Below, piece by piece: positions 1 to 5,368 of a stretch of DNA of 7,493 nt (positions within the stretch are counted from its first letter, which is position 1; every line of letters starts with the position of its first letter). The position numbers were made by a program, and so were the translations under genes. Where the stretch lies: assembly GCA_021204285.1 (NCBI GenBank), contig JAJPZP010000193.1, positions 1,307 to 8,799 on the forward strand. The letters run 5' to 3'. The notes beneath the pieces were generated by a model. That model worked only from the letters and a program-made list of their open reading frames with translations. It was not told the DNA's origin and did not search any database. The DNA is from Lachnospiraceae bacterium (GTDB taxonomy: Bacteria; Bacillota; Clostridia; Lachnospirales; Lachnospiraceae).

Positions 1-187
1 GATGGGAGGCGCGCTTTTGTTCGGCGCGGGAAGCGCCCTGCAGATGCGTCTTCAGGCAATCGGAAGTTCCATCCCGACAGATCTGCTGCTGGTGATTCCC
101 ATGGCGCTTGCGCTGCTGGTTGTTTTGTTTTCGAAGGGCACGACATCGGCTCGCCCAACGGGTCTTTCCAAACCATATATTAAATAG
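1..187 (+). CDS. C-terminal end of an ABC transporter permease (BMP/nucleoside-importer type), 5' truncated
   Basis: Only the last 61 codons are present; the reading frame is open to the left edge (in phase from base 2) and stops at TAG 185-187. The visible part ends a polytopic membrane protein. A small-residue helix (GGALLFGAGSALQMRLQ) is followed by a polar bend and a last hydrophobic helix (about LLLVIPMALALLVVLF), then a short hydrophilic tail ending in GLSKPYIK. The order 'ALLFG..-ALQ-RLQ', then 'IP..LLL-IP', then 'GKPY/SKPY' near the end is how I remember the second permease of the nucleoside/simple-sugar ABC importers that work with BMP-family lipoproteins (YufQ/RnsD-like). It would move nucleosides across the cytoplasmic membrane with an ATPase encoded upstream. 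The methionine at base 2 is probably internal, because the family is about 300 residues long. The family call is from memory of the C-terminal pattern only, so it is moderate. Confidence 0.6.
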   Translation, partial: MGGALLFGAGSALQMRLQAIGSSIPTDLLLVIPMALALLVVLFSKGTTSARPTGLSKPYIK

Positions 188-233
188 AACAGCAGTCGAA
201 AAAATTGTTTATTTTGCCCAGAAATTCATGTGG

Positions 234-269
234 ATATTGACTTTTAAAGCAAAATATTGTTAAATATTG
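234..269 (+). repeat. Three phased ATATTG boxes over the promoter (possible operator)
   Basis: ATATTG occurs at 234-239, 254-259 and 264-269, so the copies begin 20 and then 10 bases apart, on one face of the helix. The last two copies extend to an 8-base direct repeat, AAATATTG (252-259 and 262-269). They flank and overlap the -10 box, and the first overlaps the -35 box. This placement would suit a repressor or a cooperative regulator, but AT-rich promoter DNA can produce such repeats by chance. I do not recognise the motif as a known operator. Confidence 0.35.
237..265 (+). promoter_or_regulatory. Predicted sigma-70/SigA promoter for the amidohydrolase operon
   Basis: The -35 box is TTGACT (237-242, 5 of 6 to TTGACA) and the -10 box is TTAAAT (260-265, 4 of 6 to TATAAT), with an ideal 17-base spacer. 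Transcription would start near base 272. This gives a leader of about 90 nt that contains the 292-323 hairpin before the ATG at 363. The region is strikingly AT-rich compared with the flanking genes, as expected of a Firmicute promoter. No start site has been measured. Confidence 0.6.
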
Positions 270-291
270 ATAGCGAATCTTGTGATCGGGG

Positions 292-330
292 GGAGATAGG
301 ACTGCGGGGACAGGACTATCTCCTTGTTTT
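292..330 (+). terminator. Hairpin plus U-rich tail: intrinsic terminator or leader attenuator
   Basis: GGAGATAG (292-299) pairs perfectly with CTATCTCC (316-323), and TTGTTTT follows at 324-330. Inside the main stem, CTG (302-304) can pair with CAG (311-313) around the loop CGGGGA. Between the two stems lies a symmetric GA/GA internal loop (300-301 opposite 314-315), the classic tandem G-A mismatch. No other convincing terminator follows the upstream permease, so this could end that transcript. It also lies downstream of the predicted promoter, so in the amidohydrolase mRNA it would act as a leader hairpin or attenuator. The interrupted U tract makes it less than ideal as a simple terminator. 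Confidence 0.5.
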
Positions 331-362
331 ATGTAAAAAGTAGATACGGAGGAAGGAAAGCT

Positions 363-1769
363 ATGGATTTACTACTGAAAAATGCGGTCATCGTCACGGT
401 GAACAAGGAGCGTGAGATCATCTACGACGGTGCGATGGCGGTTGACGGCGGCAGAATTGTGGCAGTGGGAAAGACACAGGACGTGCTGGCACAGCATCCG
501 CAGGCGGATCGGGTGATGGATCTTGACGGGAAGGTGCTTTTCCCGGGATTTATCAATACCCATAACCACCTGTTCCAGACGCTGCTCAAGGGTCTTGGTG
601 ATGATATGGTTTTAAGCGACTGGCTGCGCACCATGACTTTCCCGGCTGCGCAGTATCTGGAACCGGAGGACTGTTATTATGGCGCGATGCTTGGCTGCAT
701 GGAGGGAATCCACAGCGGCATGACGACGCAGCTCGATTATATGTATCCGCACGCGCGCGAGGGTTTAAGCGACGGGGTGATCAAGGCATATCAGGAGCTT
801 GGAATTCGCGGGATTTTCGGTCGCGGCTGCATGGACGAGGGGCTGGATTTCGGCGTTTGTCCGGCGATCACGCAGCAGCCGGAGCAGGTGGAGAAGGATC
901 TGGTCCGTATCTTTGATACGTATCACAATACGGAGAATGGGCGCATCAAGGTGTGGGTCGCGCCTGCCGCGCTCTGGTCGAATTCCGAGAAGATGCTGCG
1001 GATGCTCTGGGAGATTACGAACAGCTACAAGAGCGGCTTTACGGTTCACGTGTCGGAGACGCCCTTTGACCGGATGGCGACGAAGGCGCTGCACGGCTGT
1101 GAGGGGACGGACTGCCTGGAGAAGCTGGGAATTCTCGGGGACAATGTGCTGATGGTGCACTGTGTCTACCTGACAGAGAAGGACATTCGCCGTTCGAAAT
1201 ACTATGATCTGAAGGTCTCCTACAATCCGGTCAGCAATATGTATCTTTCTTCCGGCGTTGCGCCGATCCCGCAGCTTCTGAATGCGGGCGTCACCTGCGG
1301 TCTCGGGGTGGACGGCGCTGCGAGTAATAATGGCCAGGACATGGTCGAACTCATGAAGACGGCGTCCCTGCTGCAGAAGGTACATACTCTGGATCCGACG
1401 ATTATTACGGCAGAGAAGGTGCTCGAGATGGCGACGATCGACGGTGCGCGCGCGGTCGGACTGGAGGATGAGATCGGCTCGCTGGAGACGGGAAAGAAAG
1501 CAGACTTTGTAGTCTTCAATCCATATCTCAGCCCGAAGGCAATTCCGATGCACAATCCGGTGTCCACGCTTGTTTATTCTTCCACGATGCAGAATATTGA
1601 GAGCGTTGCGGTTGATGGGCGTTTTGTGATGGAGGACGGCGTGCTCACAACGGTTTCTGACGAGAAGAAGCTGCTTCGCGAGGCGCAGAAGACGGCGGAG
1701 AGCCTGTGTGAGCGTGGAAAGATCACAACCCGCTGGGATGGGCACAAGTGGAGGAGCATCGCCTTCTGA
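363..1769 (+). CDS. ATZ/TRZ-like metal-dependent amidohydrolase, probable guanine/8-oxoguanine-type (purine) deaminase
   Basis: This is a 468-residue cytosolic enzyme of the amidohydrolase superfamily (cytosine-deaminase-like, ATZ/TRZ branch). It probably hydrolyses an exocyclic amine from a purine or similar heterocycle. Metal-site residues are visible: H67 and H69 in PGFINTHNH, H229 in TVHVSE with the likely catalytic E232, H266 in MVHCVYL, and D317 in GLGVDG. NPVSNMYLSSG (288-298) is the family's substrate-loop signature, and the C-terminal GSLETGKKADFVV closes the composite beta-domain. Length is normal for the family. ATG 363 is chosen because GGAGG (348-352) sits 10 bases upstream; an in-frame TTG at 324 has no such site and lies against the hairpin. 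It is first in its cluster, 34 bases before the hydroxylase genes, so deamination probably feeds or follows hydroxylation. It does not look like E. coli SsnA around the metal motif (HNHLFQTLLKG here). The exact substrate cannot be read from sequence; guanine, 8-oxoguanine, isoguanine or a pterin are all possible. Confidence 0.85.
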   Translation: MDLLLKNAVIVTVNKEREIIYDGAMAVDGGRIVAVGKTQDVLAQHPQADRVMDLDGKVLFPGFINTHNHLFQTLLKGLGDDMVLSDWLRTMTFPAAQYLEPEDCYYGAMLGCMEGIHSGMTTQLDYMYPHAREGLSDGVIKAYQELGIRGIFGRGCMDEGLDFGVCPAITQQPEQVEKDLVRIFDTYHNTENGRIKVWVAPAALWSNSEKMLRMLWEITNSYKSGFTVHVSETPFDRMATKALHGCEGTDCLEKLGILGDNVLMVHCVYLTEKDIRRSKYYDLKVSYNPVSNMYLSSGVAPIPQLLNAGVTCGLGVDGAASNNGQDMVELMKTASLLQKVHTLDPTIITAEKVLEMATIDGARAVGLEDEIGSLETGKKADFVVFNPYLSPKAIPMHNPVSTLVYSSTMQNIESVAVDGRFVMEDGVLTTVSDEKKLLREAQKTAESLCERGKITTRWDGHKWRSIAF

Positions 1770-1803
1770 CGGAATTCTGAGGCTGGAAAGGAAAGAACGG
1801 ACG

Positions 1804-2277
1804 ATGGAACGGATTCAATTTCGGCTCAACGGGAAAGCCTGCGAGCTGGAGGTGGAGAAAAACTGGACGCTTTTGCACATCCTCCGGGATATTTATCATC
1901 TGACCGGTACCAAATGCGGCTGTGCAACCGGAGACTGCGGGACCTGCACAGTGGTGATGAACGGAGAGGCGGTCCGCTCCTGCCTGATCAATTTCAAAAA
2001 GCTGAACGGCAGCGATGTCCTGACGATTGAGGGTTTAAGCGATGGGGAGAGACTGCATCCGATCCAGCAGGCTTTTGTGGAGGCGGGAGCGGTGCAGTGC
2101 GGTTTCTGTACACCGGGGATGATTATGGCTGCGAAGGCGCTGCTTGATCACAATCCGGATCCGACGGAGGAGGAAGTCCGTCTCGCGCTGGAGCATAATC
2201 TGTGCCGCTGCACCGGATATGAGCAGATCGTGGAGGCGGTTTTGCTGGCGGCAGAAAGACTGCGGGGTGCAAAGTGA
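1804..2277 (+). CDS. Molybdenum hydroxylase [2Fe-2S] subunit (XdhC/CoxS-like), copy 1
   Basis: This 157-residue small electron-transfer subunit belongs to the xanthine dehydrogenase/CO dehydrogenase family. The N-terminal plant-ferredoxin-like domain carries C40, C45, C48 and C60 (GCATGDCGTC, then SC) for one [2Fe-2S] cluster. The helical C-terminal domain carries C99 and C102 (QCGFCTPGM) and C134 and C136 (LCRCTGY) for the second, which lies nearest the molybdenum cofactor. Length and cysteine spacing are canonical. An extra cysteine, C38, precedes the first motif, and the second copy shares it. ATG 1804 is preferred, with AAGGA at 1788-1792, over an in-frame upstream ATG at 1708 that would overlap the amidohydrolase by 62 bases. 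The stop shares a base with the next start (TGATG), so this gene and the catalytic subunit are translationally coupled. Electrons should pass from the Mo centre through these clusters to a flavin partner. Confidence 0.95.
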   Translation: MERIQFRLNGKACELEVEKNWTLLHILRDIYHLTGTKCGCATGDCGTCTVVMNGEAVRSCLINFKKLNGSDVLTIEGLSDGERLHPIQQAFVEAGAVQCGFCTPGMIMAAKALLDHNPDPTEEEVRLALEHNLCRCTGYEQIVEAVLLAAERLRGAK

Positions 2278-4550
2278 TGGAAAAGGAATTTCGCGTGCTT
2301 GGAAAAGCGCGCCCGAATCACGACGCGGTGCTGAAGGCGACCGGGCGGAAAATCTATGTGGACGACATGTACCTTCCGGGAATGCTGTATGCGAAGGTGC
2401 TGTTCAGCCCTGAAGCGCATGCCAGGATAAAAAAGATCGATACGTCGAAGGCGGAGGCGCTGCCGGGCGTGCGTGCTGTGGCCTGTTATAAGAACGTGCC
2501 GCAGGTACGTTACAACAGCGCAGTGCGTTATATTGAGCATGAGATACCGGATACGGAGCGCATTTTTGATGATACGGTCCGTTTTGTCGGGGATCGGGTC
2601 GCAGCGGTCGCGGCGGATACACCGGAGATTGCCGAGGCGGCGGTGAAGCTGATCGAGGTGGAGTATGAACCGCTCCCAGTGCTGCTCGACGTCGAGGAGG
2701 CGGCCAGAGAGGATGCGTATCCGATCTACGAGGGTGGGAATATCGTGGGCGAGAGCTATGTGAATGCCGGTGATGTGGAGAAGGGTTTTGCGGAGTCCGA
2801 CTATATTTTCGAGGATCGTTATGAGACGCAGGCGATTCATCATGCGGCGATGGAGCCGCATGTGGCGATTGCGGACTGGAATTTTGAGGATAAGCTGACG
2901 ATCTACTCTCCCTGCCAGAACACGTTCGGTTTTCGTGTCATTCTTGGACGTATTTTCGGGCTTCCCTATAGCCGCATCCGCATGGTGGCTCCGGCGATCG
3001 GCGGTGGTTTTGGCGGAAAACTGGAGATGACGGTCGAACCGGTGGCCGCGGTGCTCTCGAAGATGACGAGATGCCCGGTAAAGATCCGCTATACGAGGAA
3101 GGAATGTATGCTGTCGACGCGGGTTCGTCATCCGTCTGTCTCCTATGTGAAGACAGGAGTCATGAAGGACGGGACGGTGAAGGCAGTCGAATTTCGCATG
3201 TTTACAAATACCGGAGCCTACGCTTCGAGTGCGATGAACGTGAGCGGCGCGATGTCTCACAAGGTATTCAGTATGTATAAGATACCGAACATGCGCTTCT
3301 GCAATCACCCGGTCTATACGAATACAGCGATTTCCGGAGCCATGCGCGGTTATGGTTCCCCACAGGCATATTTTGGCATGGAGCGGCAGTTTAATAAGAT
3401 TGCGCGCGCGCTTGGCATGGATCCGCTGGAATTCCGGATGAAAAACCTTGTTGATCCGGACAGCTGTGAACCGGTTTTCCATAATCCGATCGGAAACCCG
3501 AGGGTGAAGGAGTGTCTTGAAAGAGCCGGAGAACTGATTCACTATGAGGAGGCTCTTGCGGAGCAGGAGGCTACAAAGAATGACAGACTTCGCATCGGCG
3601 TCGGTGTGGCGGTTGGCCTGCATGGCAACAACTGTTTTGGCGCGCACCGCGATGTGACGACGATGATGCTGAAGATGAATGAAGATGGCAGCTGTATCCT
3701 GTACTCCGGCGCCCATGATATGGGAAACGACAACGTCGGGCTGCAGATGGAGATGGTCTCGGAGGTCCTGGGAATCAGTCTGGACCGCATTGATCTGGTG
3801 CAGGCGGATACGGACGCTTGTCTCTGGAACCTCGGCGATTACGCGAGCCGCGGAACCTTTGTCGAGGGCAAGGCGACGCTGCAGGCGGCGGAGGAGATGA
3901 AGAAGCTGCTCCAGGAGGAAGCATCGAAGGTTCTTAAGGTGCCGCCGGAGGAGATCGAGTTTGCTGACAATGCCGCTCTGTGGAGTAAGGATCCAGATAC
4001 ACGGGCTTCCCTGGCGGAAGTGATGCTGCACTGTCAGAGAGACAGTGGCAGGGAGCTCTGCTGCAGCGCGACTTATGCGGCCCGGAGAGGAGCGTGTTCC
4101 TACGGGGCGCACATCGCGAAGGTGCAGGTGGACATGGAGAGCGGCGCGGTGAAGCTGCTCGACTATGCTGCGGTTCACGATGTGGGACGGGTGCTGAACC
4201 CGTTGACGCTGAAAGGGCAGCTGGCCGGAGGCGTTCACATGGGACTGGGATATGCCGTATGTGAGGAGCTCTGCTACGATGAGAAGGGAAAGCCGCTCAA
4301 TCTGTCGTTGAAGAAATATCATGTACTCAGGGCGAGTGAGATGCCGCGACTCCATCTGGACTTCGTCGGCGGCGGAGAAGGCGAGCCTGACGGGCCCTAT
4401 GGGGCGAAGAGTATGGGTGAGAGCCCGGTCGTGCTGGTGGCGCCGGCCGTGGTCAATGCGATCATGAACGCGATCGGATACAGCTTGAACCGGATACCGG
4501 CCACGCCGGAGCGTGTGCGCGCGGCAATCGCCGGACAGAAAGGAGAATAA
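2277..4550 (+). CDS. Molybdopterin-binding catalytic subunit of a xanthine dehydrogenase-family hydroxylase, copy 1
   Basis: This 757-residue subunit hydroxylates an aromatic heterocycle or aldehyde with water-derived oxygen. The N-terminal hammerhead domain (about 12-125) precedes two cofactor-binding domains. Visible motifs are Q214 in CQNTFGF, GGGFGGK at 242-248, AMRGYGSPQ at 355-363 (R357), and the catalytic base E715 in KSMGESP. Aligned from memory to bovine xanthine oxidase, these match Q767, F798-G799, R912 and E1261. Two residues differ from true xanthine enzymes: the E802 position is L249 and the R880 position is A325. The usual MGQG cofactor loop reads MGNDN at 482-486. Start: ATG 2277 overlaps the previous stop by one base; a GTG at 2274 would add one residue. 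No signal peptide is seen. It forms a tight pair with the [2Fe-2S] subunit, and a flavoprotein gene begins one base after its stop. The family call is secure; the xanthine assignment is not. Confidence 0.93.
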   Translation: MEKEFRVLGKARPNHDAVLKATGRKIYVDDMYLPGMLYAKVLFSPEAHARIKKIDTSKAEALPGVRAVACYKNVPQVRYNSAVRYIEHEIPDTERIFDDTVRFVGDRVAAVAADTPEIAEAAVKLIEVEYEPLPVLLDVEEAAREDAYPIYEGGNIVGESYVNAGDVEKGFAESDYIFEDRYETQAIHHAAMEPHVAIADWNFEDKLTIYSPCQNTFGFRVILGRIFGLPYSRIRMVAPAIGGGFGGKLEMTVEPVAAVLSKMTRCPVKIRYTRKECMLSTRVRHPSVSYVKTGVMKDGTVKAVEFRMFTNTGAYASSAMNVSGAMSHKVFSMYKIPNMRFCNHPVYTNTAISGAMRGYGSPQAYFGMERQFNKIARALGMDPLEFRMKNLVDPDSCEPVFHNPIGNPRVKECLERAGELIHYEEALAEQEATKNDRLRIGVGVAVGLHGNNCFGAHRDVTTMMLKMNEDGSCILYSGAHDMGNDNVGLQMEMVSEVLGISLDRIDLVQADTDACLWNLGDYASRGTFVEGKATLQAAEEMKKLLQEEASKVLKVPPEEIEFADNAALWSKDPDTRASLAEVMLHCQRDSGRELCCSATYAARRGACSYGAHIAKVQVDMESGAVKLLDYAAVHDVGRVLNPLTLKGQLAGGVHMGLGYAVCEELCYDEKGKPLNLSLKKYHVLRASEMPRLHLDFVGGGEGEPDGPYGAKSMGESPVVLVAPAVVNAIMNAIGYSLNRIPATPERVRAAIAGQKGE

Positions 4551-4551
4551 G

Positions 4552-5169
4552 ATGGCAAAGATATTGGGAATCAGCGGGAGCCCCCGCAAAAAATCCTGCT
4601 ACACGGCACTGGAGGCGGCGCTTGATGCGGCCAGGGCGCAGGGGGATATTGAGACGGAGCTTGTCTCGCTGCGTGCAAAGGCGATCACGCCCTGCATGCA
4701 CTGCAACAAATGTCTGCGCGATGAGTCTGATCGCTGCACTGTCTATCACGATGATATGGACGAGCTCTATGACAAATTTTACGGTGCGGACGGCATTCTC
4801 ATTGCCTGCCCGGTCTATGACATGAATATCACGCCCCAGCTTGCGGCGTTTTTCAGCCGATTCCGTTCAGCGTGGAGACTCAGCGGTGAAAAACCGTATT
4901 TCTTCGCAAAGAAGGTCGGAGCGGCCATGAGCGTGGGCGGAACGAGGAATGGCGGACAGGAAGCTGTGATTCACTGCATCACGAATTTTTACAGCACGCA
5001 TGGAATTACGATCTGCAGCGGGGGAGGCTCGATCTACGCGGGTGCATCGCTCTGGAACCCGGGTGATGGTTCCGGGACGATGGACGATCCCTTTGGAATG
5101 GAGAATGCGCGGGCACTCGGTGAAAAGCTCGCGGTTCTGACAAAGATTATGAAAAACGCAGAGATCTGA
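4552..5169 (+). CDS. Iron-sulfur flavoprotein (Isf-like; NADPH-dependent FMN reductase fold)
   Basis: This 205-residue soluble protein has a flavodoxin-like fold. The N-terminus MAKILGISGSPRKKS is the beta1-loop that binds the FMN phosphate (GSPR at 9-12). ACPVYDMNITPQL is the second flavin-contact loop of the FMN-reductase family. Between them lies CMHCNKCLRDESDRC, with C48, C51, C54 and C62 spaced CX2CX2CX7C. That is the compact cysteine motif of archaeal and clostridial iron-sulfur flavoproteins, expected to hold one 4Fe-4S cluster. Such proteins pass electrons between ferredoxin-like donors and FMN. ATG 4552 has AGGAG at 4541-4545 as its ribosome site; an in-frame ATG at 4513 lies inside the previous gene and is not needed. 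Only one base separates it from the catalytic-subunit stop, so co-expression is nearly certain. Because no FAD subunit is present, it is a candidate redox partner for the hydroxylase; that is inference. A generic detoxifying reductase is the alternative. Confidence 0.85.
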   Translation: MAKILGISGSPRKKSCYTALEAALDAARAQGDIETELVSLRAKAITPCMHCNKCLRDESDRCTVYHDDMDELYDKFYGADGILIACPVYDMNITPQLAAFFSRFRSAWRLSGEKPYFFAKKVGAAMSVGGTRNGGQEAVIHCITNFYSTHGITICSGGGSIYAGASLWNPGDGSGTMDDPFGMENARALGEKLAVLTKIMKNAEI

Positions 5170-5188
5170 TGCCGGACACATCGGATAC

Positions 5189-5222
5189 CCGGGATACCGT
5201 TTCGATCCCGGATTGCGCTTTT
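5189..5222 (+). terminator. Weak terminator-like hairpin after the flavoprotein gene
   Basis: CCGGGAT (5189-5195) pairs with ATCCCGG (5205-5211) around a 9-base loop. A TTTT run lies at 5219-5222, seven bases after the stem, which is further than usual for an intrinsic terminator. A direct repeat GGATACC (5183-5189 and 5192-5198) overlaps the left arm. It could give partial termination, reducing permease expression relative to the enzymes. Confidence 0.3.
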
Positions 5223-5228
5223 GATAAT
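5200..5228 (+). promoter_or_regulatory. Low-confidence internal promoter ahead of the permease
   Basis: GATAAT (5223-5228) matches the -10 consensus at 5 of 6 positions. With a 17-base spacer the -35 would be TTTCGA (5200-5205), which matches at only 3 of 6. It overlaps the right arm of the weak hairpin. If used, transcription would start near 5235 and give a leader of about 130 nt carrying the two inverted repeats before ATG 5369. A 199-base gap in an otherwise tight cluster is the main reason to suspect a promoter here. Confidence 0.25.
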
Positions 5229-5263
5229 AGAGTAACAGCAGTTCATGAATTTTTCTGCGGTCA

Positions 5264-5302
5264 CGGGAAAGCGGAGAGGATGGGGTGAAAAAGTCTTTCC
5301 CG
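5264..5302 (+). other. 8-bp inverted repeat in the permease leader
   Basis: CGGGAAAG (5264-5271) is perfectly complementary to CTTTCCCG (5295-5302) around a 23-base purine-rich loop. No T run follows on the + strand; the downstream bases are A-rich. The same DNA read on the - strand is not followed by a gene end that would need a terminator. A second, shorter inverted repeat, CGTCCG (5328-5333) with CGGACG (5349-5354), abuts the permease ribosome site AAGGGG (5355-5360). I could not fit either to a riboswitch I know. Confidence 0.35.
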
Positions 5303-5368
5303 GAGAAAAAACAAAATTCAGAATGCCCGTCCGCTTGACGGCAGCGTACGGACGAAGGGGATAAAGAA

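Noticed and set aside
324..362. Upstream TTG start that would add 13 residues to the amidohydrolase
   Set aside because: It abuts the 292-323 hairpin and has no ribosome site, while ATG 363 has GGAGG ten bases before it and begins directly with the family's first beta strand.
272..362. Classical purine (guanine/adenine) riboswitch in the leader
   Set aside because: I cannot find the three-way-junction core or the paired loop sequences of that class; only a single composite hairpin is present.
765..1745. Open - strand frame of over 300 codons antisense to the amidohydrolase
   Set aside because: The + strand frame has all metal-ligand motifs of a known family, whereas the antisense product is a low-complexity Arg/His/Leu-rich sequence.
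1708..1803. Upstream ATG extending the first [2Fe-2S] subunit by 32 residues
   Set aside because: It overlaps the amidohydrolase coding end, and the extra residues have no counterpart in the family or in the second copy, which starts exactly at the equivalent of ATG 1804.
4513..4551. Upstream ATG extending the flavoprotein into the preceding gene
   Set aside because: AGGAG at 4541-4545 is correctly spaced for ATG 4552, and the FMN-binding strand begins immediately after that start.
2148..4589. Very long open frame on the - strand (over 800 codons) antisense to the catalytic subunit
   Set aside because: Its translation is rich in Arg and His with no recognisable domain, and it mirrors the codon bias of a well-conserved molybdenum subunit on the + strand. 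It is a GC-driven shadow.
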